Below are positions 55,153 through 63,463 of a stretch of 64,000 nucleotides of DNA, piece by piece. The DNA lies in contig JAJEIM010000001.1 in NCBI GenBank assembly GCA_022827785.1, positions 16,763 through 80,762 of the forward strand, read 5' to 3'. The notes beneath the pieces are model-generated. The model did no database searches. It saw only the letters and a program-made list of their open reading frames with translations, and was not told the origin of the DNA. How positions within the stretch are numbered: the first letter of the stretch is position 1; each line of letters starts with the position of its first letter. A program made the position numbers and the translations under genes. Source of the DNA: Acidimicrobiia bacterium. Its GTDB lineage: Bacteria; Actinomycetota; Acidimicrobiia; Spongiisociales; Spongiisociaceae.

Positions 55153-55248
55153 CAGAGCGGTAGCACCTCGGCCAGCGCTCGGACACTGCGGGCGAAGAAA
55201 GCCACCCTCGGGTGCCTCACTCCCAGCTGTTCGGAGTGTGGTGAACCT

Positions 55249-55446
55249 ATGCGGAACAACCCCACCCGCTACTCCCTCCATGTGTTAGCAGCACCATGTT
55301 GGAAGTGCGGCAGCGACATGAAGCTGGCGCTATGGGAAAGCGACGGGGACGAACTTCACGACCACCTAGGAGAGTCCGTGCTCGGACCGTCAGATCTCTC
55401 ATGGGGAATGATGGTCAAGGACCGCGAGGGTCCTGGCGAAGAATAA
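55249..55446 (+). CDS. Small hypothetical protein with a CxxC motif
   Basis: 65 residues. Contains CWKCGSDMKLALW, half of a zinc ribbon, then an acidic stretch. Could be the remnant N-terminus of a larger zinc-ribbon protein. No clear ribosome site. The following 488 nt (55447-55934) show no gene I can support. Confidence 0.32.
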   Translation: MRNNPTRYSLHVLAAPCWKCGSDMKLALWESDGDELHDHLGESVLGPSDLSWGMMVKDREGPGEE

Positions 55447-55934
55447 CCGGCCTTAGCACGACGCAACGGGGCGATCACCAGACGCCACTACAGCCGAAAC
55501 GATGGGCAGTTCCTGCCAAGCCAACACCCGCCCACGGTGCCGGCGTTCGTAGGCGCTAACCACAACAGGGACTACGCCGACCGGATCCGCCCCGAAAACA
55601 AGAGGTAGCCACCTGCTCCCAGTGTGAACACTGTCGGTGCGGCACATGTGACTGTACGGGCCTCCCAGCACCCCCGACCGAGCAGATGGCTGAGCGCCCC
55701 ACCCCATAACGTATCGACCTAATCAAGGGATGGCGAGGCGCCACCCCTCTAGAGGGACTCCTACCCCGAATTGGGTCTCGATGGGCATTCCTGAGCCCGA
55801 TTTGCCCAAAATGGCCGAAACCGAGGCCGCCAGGAGGCGCTGTTACGGCCCGGGAGCGACTGCCCTGGCATTTTTTCCCCCACGCGTCCGCTAATTCGTC
55901 ACTCCTGGCCCGCTGAAAGCCGCCAGATCGGGCG

Positions 55935-56780
55935 CTAGTACCCGGCGCACTTGCCCGATTGGTGAGTTCCGTCGTGGTTGGTGCCCGGATGGGTGTGCTT
56001 CGGGTTGCCGGCGTGCCAGTGGGTGCAGCCCTCCTCCGCCAACGCCGTGGTGGTCGTGGTGGCGCGGGACGAGGTGATAGTGGCAGGGTCGGCAGACCCT
56101 CCGGAGCCGCCCTCGCCGCAGTATTCGAGCCATGCGGTCATCACACGCGCCTCGGCCTGGTCCATGGTGAGGTCATAGGACGCTTTGATGTCACGGGTCA
56201 GGGTCACGTAGGCGCACCACCGGCCGGGCGGGATGTCCGCGGTGGGCCACTTGCTACTCCCGGCGCCCCACTCGGCGATGTCCCGGTCCGACTTTGATCG
56301 GTTCAGACCGGCCACGGCCATGACCAGGTTGTTGCTGTCGCCGCCGAAGGTGGCCCATTGGCTCCGGGGCAGCCCCGACTCACACGCCTCCTTGGCGGCT
56401 ACCACATGCTCGACATCGAAGCCGCTGCCGTCCCCGACCGGGCGGCCGAGGTAGAACGACCGGTCGTGGGCGGCTATGACCGCGGCCCGGTTGTAGGTAC
56501 TGAACGGCGCCCGGCTATACCCGCAGTTCTTGTCCTCGGGGGCGATGCGTATGCCTTCAAGGCCTCTGGATCGGACCGTGGCCGATGTGGCGGTGGTGGT
56601 CGGCTCCGGTGGCGTTGTAGTAGTCGTAACTGCGGACGTGGCCGGCTGGGAAGACGTCGCGTCGGTGGACCCGCCGCAGGAGGCAAGTATCAGAGCGAGG
56701 ATCCCGGCCGCGGCCCATCCGTTAGTCCTACGTATGGCCGCCTCCTCAAGTCCCGATCGGGAGACCGTACCAGGGGCCAA
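55935..56780 (-). CDS. Secreted HNH (DUF1524-like) nuclease lipoprotein
   Basis: 281 residues from TTG 56780. Lipobox LILASC, a Thr/Pro-rich linker, then an HNH-type core: GSGFDVEHVVAAKEACESG (catalytic D-x-E-H-V) and NLVMAVAGLNRSKSDRDIAEW (N-L, R-S-K-S-D). The C-terminal 30 residues are a separate His/Cys/Gly motif (CTHWHAGNPKHTHPG...SGKCAGY) that may bind metal. Secreted nucleases of this kind serve in nutrient DNA use or competition. A GAGGAGG ribosome site lies 5 nt before an in-frame ATA at 56735, so the true start may be that codon. Confidence 0.72.
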   Translation of the reverse strand: MAPGTVSRSGLEEAAIRRTNGWAAAGILALILASCGGSTDATSSQPATSAVTTTTTPPEPTTTATSATVRSRGLEGIRIAPEDKNCGYSRAPFSTYNRAAVIAAHDRSFYLGRPVGDGSGFDVEHVVAAKEACESGLPRSQWATFGGDSNNLVMAVAGLNRSKSDRDIAEWGAGSSKWPTADIPPGRWCAYVTLTRDIKASYDLTMDQAEARVMTAWLEYCGEGGSGGSADPATITSSRATTTTTALAEEGCTHWHAGNPKHTHPGTNHDGTHQSGKCAGY

Positions 56781-56950
56781 CCCCCGGACAGTGCGCCCCC
56801 TTGGACCCGGGGGGACCGGCGCCTCTTTTCGCGAAGAAAACGCCTGTCAACCTAGCGCTGACTCCACAAGACCCGGTCACCACCAGTTTGTGTATCCCGG
56901 CTTCAACTCCACTAAGATCCAACGATAAGCCAAGAGGACCAATTAACACC

Positions 56951-58519
56951 ATGAAGGTGGCTGACGCGATCAACCAGATGACGACCCTTCCGCTGCAACG
57001 GATCGTGGACAGCTTCACCAAAGACTTCCCTAAACCTGACGACATCCAAGCCCGTGACATAATCCTACGAAACGTCGACGAACTCACCGATCCTGAACGG
57101 ATCGCCGCGGTGCTCCGCTTCGACGGGTCTTTCTCCGAACAGATCCGGCAAGCATGCATGTTGGAGGCTTTCGTGAACCATCCCGACTGGTCAGCTTCGG
57201 AGCAGGACATCGTCGAAAGCGTCCACCAGCTGGAACAGGACGTCGTCAAAGCCGGCGCCGACGATGACAGCCTTCGCTATGAGAACTCAGAGTACATCCG
57301 AATCCTCAAAGACGTGTTAGAAGCAGCGTTGGGAGATGACCACATCACAGCCGGCGAGTTGAACCTGCTGCGCGCGTTCCTGGACAGCCTGGGTCTGTCC
57401 GAAACCGTGTTCAGGATCGTACTCGCCCAGATGAACCACTTCCCCCAGCAAGGCAACGTATTGCACAGTCCCGCCGACTGCCGCGACGTGCTGAACAAGC
57501 TCCAGCGGGGCGGGGTGGTGTTCCACTGCAACAAAGCCGAAGGATCACCCTATGTAATCCCAGAAGAAATCCGCACATCCGTGATGAACACGTTGGGTGT
57601 GGAACTCGGACAGCACGCCTGGGAGCTAGCGCTCCACACGTTCACGGTGCCTCAGCTGAAAAAAGTGCTAGCCGCCCGTCAGCGACCCACCTCAGGCGCG
57701 AAAGAACAGCTGAAGGCCCGGGTGATTGCCACGGGGATGAGACCCAGCCGAGTGCTAGGCATCTTGTCATCCCAGGAGCTGCGGAACCTCTGCGCCCAGC
57801 TTCCCGGGGTAGCGGTGAGTGGCACCAAGGCGGAACGGATCGGACGAATCGTAGGCTACTTCGCGAACCTGATCAGCAAAGAAGTCTCCGACGAAGCATC
57901 CCCCGGTGAGCGTTTCTACGAGTATCTGCCCGAACTCGCCCGCCGCGACCGTGAAAACCTGTTGGCGAACCGGATCATCCGAAAAGACATCGACATCGAA
58001 CGCGGCTTCGAGGAGGCTACCCGGTTCCTGTTCGAGCAGCGGCTCGGTTGCGAGCTGATGGACATGGCAGGCAGCGAACACCCGGACGGATGCGTCCGGT
58101 TCGGTGGCCGCCGTAGGGACGCTGTGTTGATGTGGGACAACAAGAGCACGGAGAATGCGTATTCGTTTCCTCCGTCGCATCTCAGACAGTTCAAGCGGTA
58201 CATTCGCGACTCGGCTGATCCGGTGGAGTGTTTCTTGGTTGTGGTCGCGGATCCTGACGGCTCGGCGATGGAACGGGTGTGGCAACTCGCCGCGCAGTGT
58301 GACGCGAACGTAGCTGTGGTCGCTGCTGAGGATCTGGGTTGGGTCGCGGAAGAGTGGCGGTTGCGGAGCCCTGACGGCCGTTTCGACCTAGAAGTGTTCA
58401 ACATGAGTGGCATCCTCACCCGCTCGATCCTGAAACAGCGGATGGGACTATTCCTCAAGAGTAAAACCGACGTCTCCCAGGGAAGACACACCCAGGGTCG
58501 CGGAACACACGACGCGTGA
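56951..58519 (+). CDS. SAP-domain, PD-(D/E)XK nuclease-like protein
   Basis: 522 residues. Residues 1-165 are helical, including a TerB-like acidic helical stretch (LGDDHITAGELNLLRAFLDSLG, near 135). A SAP-like DNA-binding motif lies near 235-270 (HTFTVPQLKKVLAARQ...AKEQLKARVIATGM). The C-terminal domain has the nuclease pattern: Glu in GFEEATRFLFEQ (near 356), RRRDAVLMWDNKS (near 395, Asp and D-x-K), and PSHLRQFKRYI as the trailing helix. ATG at 56951 has AGAGGA upstream; the frame extends further but without support. Followed 27 nt later by a potassium channel gene. Not a family I can name; a restriction or defence nuclease is the best inference. Confidence 0.68.
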   Translation: MKVADAINQMTTLPLQRIVDSFTKDFPKPDDIQARDIILRNVDELTDPERIAAVLRFDGSFSEQIRQACMLEAFVNHPDWSASEQDIVESVHQLEQDVVKAGADDDSLRYENSEYIRILKDVLEAALGDDHITAGELNLLRAFLDSLGLSETVFRIVLAQMNHFPQQGNVLHSPADCRDVLNKLQRGGVVFHCNKAEGSPYVIPEEIRTSVMNTLGVELGQHAWELALHTFTVPQLKKVLAARQRPTSGAKEQLKARVIATGMRPSRVLGILSSQELRNLCAQLPGVAVSGTKAERIGRIVGYFANLISKEVSDEASPGERFYEYLPELARRDRENLLANRIIRKDIDIERGFEEATRFLFEQRLGCELMDMAGSEHPDGCVRFGGRRRDAVLMWDNKSTENAYSFPPSHLRQFKRYIRDSADPVECFLVVVADPDGSAMERVWQLAAQCDANVAVVAAEDLGWVAEEWRLRSPDGRFDLEVFNMSGILTRSILKQRMGLFLKSKTDVSQGRHTQGRGTHDA

Positions 58520-58546
58520 CATGAGACGTGTTCAGGGTCGCATCCG

Positions 58547-59344
58547 ATGACGAAACAGCCAACTGATACTGTGCTCAACGGACGAGCAGCAGCGGCGAAA
58601 CATCGGTTCGAGACCCCGGTTTTGACATCGGCGCTGTTGGTCATGCCAGTCGTCTTCATCGAGCAACGCGCCACCACCGGATGGCTCCTCACCACAGCCA
58701 CAGTCGCCAACTGGCTCATCTGGGCAGTGTTCGCCGCCGAGTTCGCCGTCGTCATATCCCTGACACAGAAACGTGTCGGCTACGCAAGGAAGGCGTGGCT
58801 GGACCTGCTTATCATCTTCGTCTCGTTTCCTCTCCTGCCGGAGGTGTTCGCTCTCAGCCGCCTCACTCGCCTAGCCCGGCTCATCCGTGTGCTGCGCGCT
58901 GCGCGGATGTTCCCCATCCTGGCCCGAGGGGTGTCCGCCACGTTCAGCCGCCTGTTAAAGAGACGGGGCTTCGGGTATGTGCTGGTCATATTCGTCGGGT
59001 TTGCCCTGGCTGGGAGCTGGCTCTTTGCTCTGTTCGAGGGTTACTCGCTGGCTGACGGTCTGTGGTGGACGGTTGTGACCCTCACCACCGTGGGGTACGG
59101 GGATCTCGCTCCCGCCACACTGGGTGGGAGAGCGACCGCGGCTGTGCTGATGTTGACAAGCATCGGAGCTGTGTCCTTCATCACAGCGAACATCGCCGCG
59201 TTCTTCATCGAAGACGACGAAGAGGCCGACGGGGACGACCCGGCCAGCGGCGACAGCGAGGTACGTTCGCTCCACCAGCGTCTAGACCGCATAGAGGAAC
59301 TCCTCGCCAGCAAGAACACTGAAACACCAAGACAACCGGAGTGA
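58547..59344 (+). CDS. Voltage-gated-type potassium channel
   Basis: 265 residues. Six hydrophobic segments; S4-like FALSRLTRLARLIRVLRAAR with arginine every third or fourth residue, then the pore WWTVVTLTTVGYGDL with the K+ filter TVGYGD, and S6 VLMLTSIGAVSFITANIAAFF. The C-terminus is an acidic linker and a coiled-coil-like tail (SEVRSLHQRLDRIEELLAS). It shares strand with, and starts 27 nt after, the nuclease-like gene. A channel as a defence effector is plausible (membrane depolarisation) but unproven. Confidence 0.85.
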   Translation: MTKQPTDTVLNGRAAAAKHRFETPVLTSALLVMPVVFIEQRATTGWLLTTATVANWLIWAVFAAEFAVVISLTQKRVGYARKAWLDLLIIFVSFPLLPEVFALSRLTRLARLIRVLRAARMFPILARGVSATFSRLLKRRGFGYVLVIFVGFALAGSWLFALFEGYSLADGLWWTVVTLTTVGYGDLAPATLGGRATAAVLMLTSIGAVSFITANIAAFFIEDDEEADGDDPASGDSEVRSLHQRLDRIEELLASKNTETPRQPE

Positions 59345-59576
59345 TCGTTTCAGACCTGAGCCCAGCCAGTCCTACCGCGAAGGAAGGTGAGGAGAACTCT
59401 CCGACTCCGCCCACCGTTGAACGCGTGACCGGCGTATGCAGAAAAGTGGGGACGCTCAGAACTGGTCGAAGAACACACTGTGGTCGAGACAAGGATGGAC
59501 AAGTGTTGGTGTGGTTGCGCAACCAGCTTTGAGCCGCCCCGGGTCACCTCGATTTCGATTCAAAGCAAGTAATCGT

Positions 59577-60791
59577 CTACCAAGAACCGTCACCTGCTCC
59601 GAGAGCGAAGCGATTGGCTGCCCACGGCCCGCTAAACCGGAGCGTTCCTTCCAACTGGTCCAGTAGCCTATCGTAGGTCTGGATCGTGATCGTGTCCTTT
59701 GTGTACTGCTCGCGGCGGAGGTCCCTGGCCGTGACGATACGGCGGAGTTTGTGTCGTCGACCGACCAGGACGATCCCTTCGGCTTGCGGCCAGATGTCGG
59801 GGAGTCCGTACCCGTAATTGTCCCGGGACTTGTGTGCTTGGTGAAGATTGGACTGGATCCACCGTCGCCAGGCGTTGATATGTGCTACACCGGCCCGGGC
59901 GTGCCTGTCAAACTCGTCGCGTGTCTCTAGGACCACGCTAGAATCGGGCGTTTCCAACTCTACCAAGACCCAGCGTATCCCGTTCGAGTTGGTGTCGGAT
60001 AGCAGGAAGTCGGCGACGTATCTGTCGCCCAAACGGACCTGCGGGAGGCAGTACCGTGACGGTCCCCTCATCAGTGAGGCCAGCAGCTGGGGACGGTCCT
60101 CTAGCAGTTCCTGGATCGGTTTCTCGCAGGTTGCTTCGTCGAGAACACGGCGTAGCTCATCAATGTCTTCCTCGGTCACGTCGGTGGTCACTGCATAGGG
60201 CGACAAGGCAGCTAGTTTACTCTCCGAGATCGTTCGGGTCGCCGCTCGTTCCGCTACCTGGTTCTCAGCTATCCGACGTGCTCGGGTGCTGTCCGCTGAG
60301 GCGTCGCCGTGCGGGGCGACAACCGTGAGCCGGTCTGGCCAAGCTTGGGCTCCACGCCCGCCGGTGAAATATACTCTTCCGTCGTCTCCGATCGATGAAA
60401 CCTCGTCGAATTGGTCGGCCGGTGTGTCCCATGACACCACGTCGCCTTTTACCAAGCGGAGCCTTTCCAACGACTCGAGCCGTCGTTTCAGGTAGAGGTA
60501 CCGGATCCACGCTGTGGCTTCCTCGTAGCTGTGTATCACCGTTGGTGCCTCAACCGACATCTCCGCGGCTAGGTATGCGATCAACTCCTGCTGACCATCG
60601 CTGCTTCTGCGCGAAGCGAGCCCGAGACGGTTGTCCACAGCTGAGTGGACCCGGGCTGCAGCCACCATATGTGGCAGATTCTCGGGAATCTCAATACCCA
60701 CGGACGCTGCGAAGGCACGGGTATCCTCGTTGCAGCTGGCAATCGTTAGGCGTATGGCAGCTACAGCACCCTTCCAACTGGCGTGGACCAA
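59577..60791 (-). CDS. Shedu-like (DUF4263) defence protein
   Basis: 404 residues. The C-terminal third matches DUF4263: IQELLEDRPQLLASLM, then RLGDRYVADFLLSD, RWVLVELETPDSSVV and VAHINAWRRWI. The putative nuclease site is the Asp of ADFL and the Glu of VELE, where many homologues have E-x-K; here Glu replaces the Lys. The first 200 residues are an unfamiliar helical region plus a short strand-rich part (VVSWDTPADQFDEVSSIGDDGRVYF). Shedu proteins protect against phage by DNA nicking. GTG at 60791; convergent with the channel gene, and the 232 nt between hold no gene. Confidence 0.7.
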   Translation of the reverse strand: MVHASWKGAVAAIRLTIASCNEDTRAFAASVGIEIPENLPHMVAAARVHSAVDNRLGLASRRSSDGQQELIAYLAAEMSVEAPTVIHSYEEATAWIRYLYLKRRLESLERLRLVKGDVVSWDTPADQFDEVSSIGDDGRVYFTGGRGAQAWPDRLTVVAPHGDASADSTRARRIAENQVAERAATRTISESKLAALSPYAVTTDVTEEDIDELRRVLDEATCEKPIQELLEDRPQLLASLMRGPSRYCLPQVRLGDRYVADFLLSDTNSNGIRWVLVELETPDSSVVLETRDEFDRHARAGVAHINAWRRWIQSNLHQAHKSRDNYGYGLPDIWPQAEGIVLVGRRHKLRRIVTARDLRREQYTKDTITIQTYDRLLDQLEGTLRFSGPWAANRFALGAGDGSW

Positions 60792-60973
60792 CCCTTCTCC
60801 CCACCCTGGGTAACGACATCGGCCTGGAGCCTAGACGGAGGACTCTTCCACTCCGGCCAAGAAGCGACCGCCACCTTCGAGTTAAAGCAAATGATCCCAG
60901 GTCCGCGCCCCCACACCAACTCGTCCATCCTTGTCTCGACCACCGCGTTTACCTCCTCATCACCACCGCCGAC

Positions 60974-61696
60974 GTGTTGGCTGTCCTGTCCCCGATATGG
61001 CATACGGCACCACGGCAGGCCGAGGTGTTGCGGCGGCGAATCAGTCAAGTCATGCGCTGGGCGGTAGCGCAGGGCTACCGGCCCGACGACGCCGCAGGGT
61101 CGGCTCTCACCGCCGTTCTTCCGAAGCGCAACAGTCCGACGACGCACCACCAGGCTCTCCACCACTCCGACGTGGCGGACGCGCTGCGGAGGGTCCGCGG
61201 GTCTGGTGTAGCCATGTCAACTCGGTTGGCCATCGAGTTCCTGGCGCTCACTGCTGCTAGAACCACCGAGGTCAGGCTCGCTACCAGATCGGAGATCGAC
61301 CACCAGGGTGGAGTGTGGACGGTTCCCGCCGAGCGGATGAAAGCGGGCCGCGAGCACCGGGTCCCGCTGAGCAGCGCCGCGATCCGTGTGCTTGACAACG
61401 CCTACCGGCATGCTGACGGTGATCTCCTGTTCCCTGGGAGGAGTGGTAAACCGACCGGCCATGGTGTGTTGGCCGCGACGTTCCGACGTCTGGATATCGG
61501 AACCGTTCATGGACTGCGGTCTAGCTTTCGGGACTGGTGCTCTGAGACCGGCGTCCCCCGCGAAGTGGCGGAACAGGCCCTGGCTCACACAGTACGGGGT
61601 GTCGAGGGTGCTTACGCCCGGTCTGACCTGTTCGATCTGCGTCAGCCAATAATGGAAGCGTGGGGCAAATACATTGACACCGGACTCAGTCGGTGA
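60974..61696 (+). pseudogene. 5'-truncated tyrosine integrase (P4 type)
   Basis: About 240 residues from the only usable start, GTG 60974. The core-binding part begins abruptly at TADVLAVLSPIWHT; the DUF4102-like N-terminus and first helices of the SAM-like domain are missing. The catalytic domain is complete: R in LTAARTTEV, H-x-x-R in VHGLRSSFRDW, H in LAHTVRG, Y in AYARSDLF. With no N-terminal arm-binding domain it is probably inactive. No in-frame start exists between 60791 and 60974. Confidence 0.68.
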
Positions 61697-61836
61697 CACT
61701 CCGCACATGTGCGGTGCGGCGGTTGATGAGGCCGACGCCGTGGCGCCCGCCGGAGTCGGGGGATTTGACCGGACCCAGTTGACGCACTCCTCAGGTCCAG
61801 GAACCGGGTGTCGGAGAGGGCGCAGCCAACCGCGTC

Positions 61837-62925
61837 TCATAGGCTCAACCCGTGGCCGAGGTCGGGTGGTTCCGCTTCGGGCCCCTCGACTTCGATGTGC
61901 TCGCATCGCCACCCTTTCAGCGAGCAGCGGCAGGAGGTGTCGGTGGGCTCTACGGCGATTCGCTGGCCGAGGTCGAGGTCGGTGGTGGAGATGCTGAGCA
62001 GTCCGAGCTGGTCCAGTGTGTCGGAGGCTGCCTGGTAGGTCGGGTATGGCGGTGAGGTGGCGTCCGTCGTGCCGTCGGGGTTCTGGCACACCAGATACCA
62101 GGGGCCGTCCCGATCCGGGGAGAAGACCCCGACTGTGGGGGCCTCGTCACCTCCCGGCGGCGGGTGCTGACCGAGGATGCGTAGCTGAGGGTGGACGTTA
62201 AAGACCCGCGCTAGGAAGTCGCGGGCGGCCTCGGCTTCCTCGGCGGTCGGGTGAGGACCGGACAGCGGGCGAGGAGAGCCGTCGGGTTCGGTCGTGGCTA
62301 CCTCCCACCCGTGGTCGTCGAGGGGAAAGGGACGGACGTGGACGGCTGCGGCCCCCGCTCGGGCCCGGTCCAACTCGGGGTGGGCGAGGATGTAGTCGTC
62401 CCACACCTCGTCGATGATGAAGCCGGTGGAGGCGGGTATCCGAGCGGTTGGGTACGCACGTTCGACCAGCGTGTACAGCTCCTCTCTGCTGCGCGGCTGA
62501 GCGGCCTCCATCAGGACCGGCGTGTCCTCGCGATCTATCCCCCGACCCGTGAGCAGTTTCATCGCCAGCACATAGTGGGGGCTTGCACCGTACACCCGCA
62601 GGTTCGACCCGACGTAGACCGGGCTGGGTTCCCCCGGTGTCGGCCCGGTGGGGGCTTTGATGCGGGCGGCTGCGTTCAACCAGCCTTCGTCAAGGCCCTC
62701 GGCCTGGCCAACGGCTTCCACCACGCCCCAGAACGCCGGCGGGATGCCCTCGGCTACGACGTCGATGTCGTAGGTTGTTCGCCGCCGGTTCCACTGTAAG
62801 GCTACGGCAGCGCCACCCACGATCACGATCTCTACCGGGGAGCGGAGTCCGGAGCCGCTCAGGCCTGTGTCTACTGCGTGGAACAGCCCCTGGATCCGTT
62901 CAGCATCGAGGTGTGGGGGTGGCAC
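61837..62925 (-). CDS. Nucleotidyltransferase (DUF6036/AbiEii-like), probable toxin
   Basis: 362 residues. N-terminal NTase fold: VIVGGAAVALQWNRRRTTYDIDVV near residues 35-58, with the GG and D-x-D catalytic pattern, then GVVEAVG and YVLAMKLLTGRGIDREDTPVLM. The C-terminal half (from about residue 190) is a poorly conserved extension including CRCSLKGWRCEHIEV, a Cys-rich tail. GTG at 62925 lies 3 nt after the upstream gene's stop, giving a tight two-gene unit. AbiEii-type NTases are toxins that modify tRNA or other RNA; that role is inferred here. Confidence 0.68.
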   Translation of the reverse strand: MPPPHLDAERIQGLFHAVDTGLSGSGLRSPVEIVIVGGAAVALQWNRRRTTYDIDVVAEGIPPAFWGVVEAVGQAEGLDEGWLNAAARIKAPTGPTPGEPSPVYVGSNLRVYGASPHYVLAMKLLTGRGIDREDTPVLMEAAQPRSREELYTLVERAYPTARIPASTGFIIDEVWDDYILAHPELDRARAGAAAVHVRPFPLDDHGWEVATTEPDGSPRPLSGPHPTAEEAEAARDFLARVFNVHPQLRILGQHPPPGGDEAPTVGVFSPDRDGPWYLVCQNPDGTTDATSPPYPTYQAASDTLDQLGLLSISTTDLDLGQRIAVEPTDTSCRCSLKGWRCEHIEVEGPEAEPPDLGHGLSL

Positions 62926-62928
62926 CTC

Positions 62929-63387
62929 TCAGTCCCAGGGCAGCCACCAGTCGGGGGTGCCCTTGTCAAGCATTCTGGGGTGGAACCAGACACGATGATA
63001 GGCGCAGACCGCGGGCGCACGCCTCCGTTCCCAGCGGGCGTAGCGCCCGTCAAATGCCCACCTGAACATCATCACGTCCTCCGGTGCGCGGTGACGGGCG
63101 ACCCAATTGGGTACCGGCACACCGGCACGGTCGGCCAGGGCGTGGACGATCACGCCGATTGACGGCAGCAGATTCGGGTCGTCACCTTCGTAGACAGGGG
63201 CCTCACGGATTAGGGCTGCCTTGTCCGATGCGACGTTCCAATCCCCGATGAACTGCAACAGCGGGAACCGGTAAGGGTCGATGTCTACGCTAGAAGGTAC
63301 CGACATGAGGGGGGGCAGGTCCGCAGCGGTGAACGACATCCCCAGCGCCTCGCGCCGTGACTGCCTTGTCTCTGTTAACTGGACCAC
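62929..63387 (-). CDS. Partner of the DUF6036-like nucleotidyltransferase, hypothetical
   Basis: 152 residues, not recognised. Helical and aromatic-rich (VWFHPRMLDKGTPDWWLPWD at the end), with SFTAADLPPLMSVPSSVDID and DRAGVPVPNWVARHRAPEDV. GTG at 63387 follows AGGAGAGG. It precedes the NTase gene by 3 nt, so an antitoxin or substrate-binding partner role is likely but only from position. Confidence 0.6.
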   Translation of the reverse strand: MVQLTETRQSRREALGMSFTAADLPPLMSVPSSVDIDPYRFPLLQFIGDWNVASDKAALIREAPVYEGDDPNLLPSIGVIVHALADRAGVPVPNWVARHRAPEDVMMFRWAFDGRYARWERRRAPAVCAYHRVWFHPRMLDKGTPDWWLPWD

Positions 63388-63463
63388 GGGATCTCACCTC
63401 TCCTGCCCCAGAGGGCAACACCCAGCCTAGCGAGCGTGGCAAATTGTCCGCTCCGGGGGCGGG

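Noticed and set aside
61217..62089. Minus-strand frame between the first integrase and the NTase
   Set aside because: It overlaps the integrase catalytic domain in antisense and the end of the NTase gene, and shows no domain.
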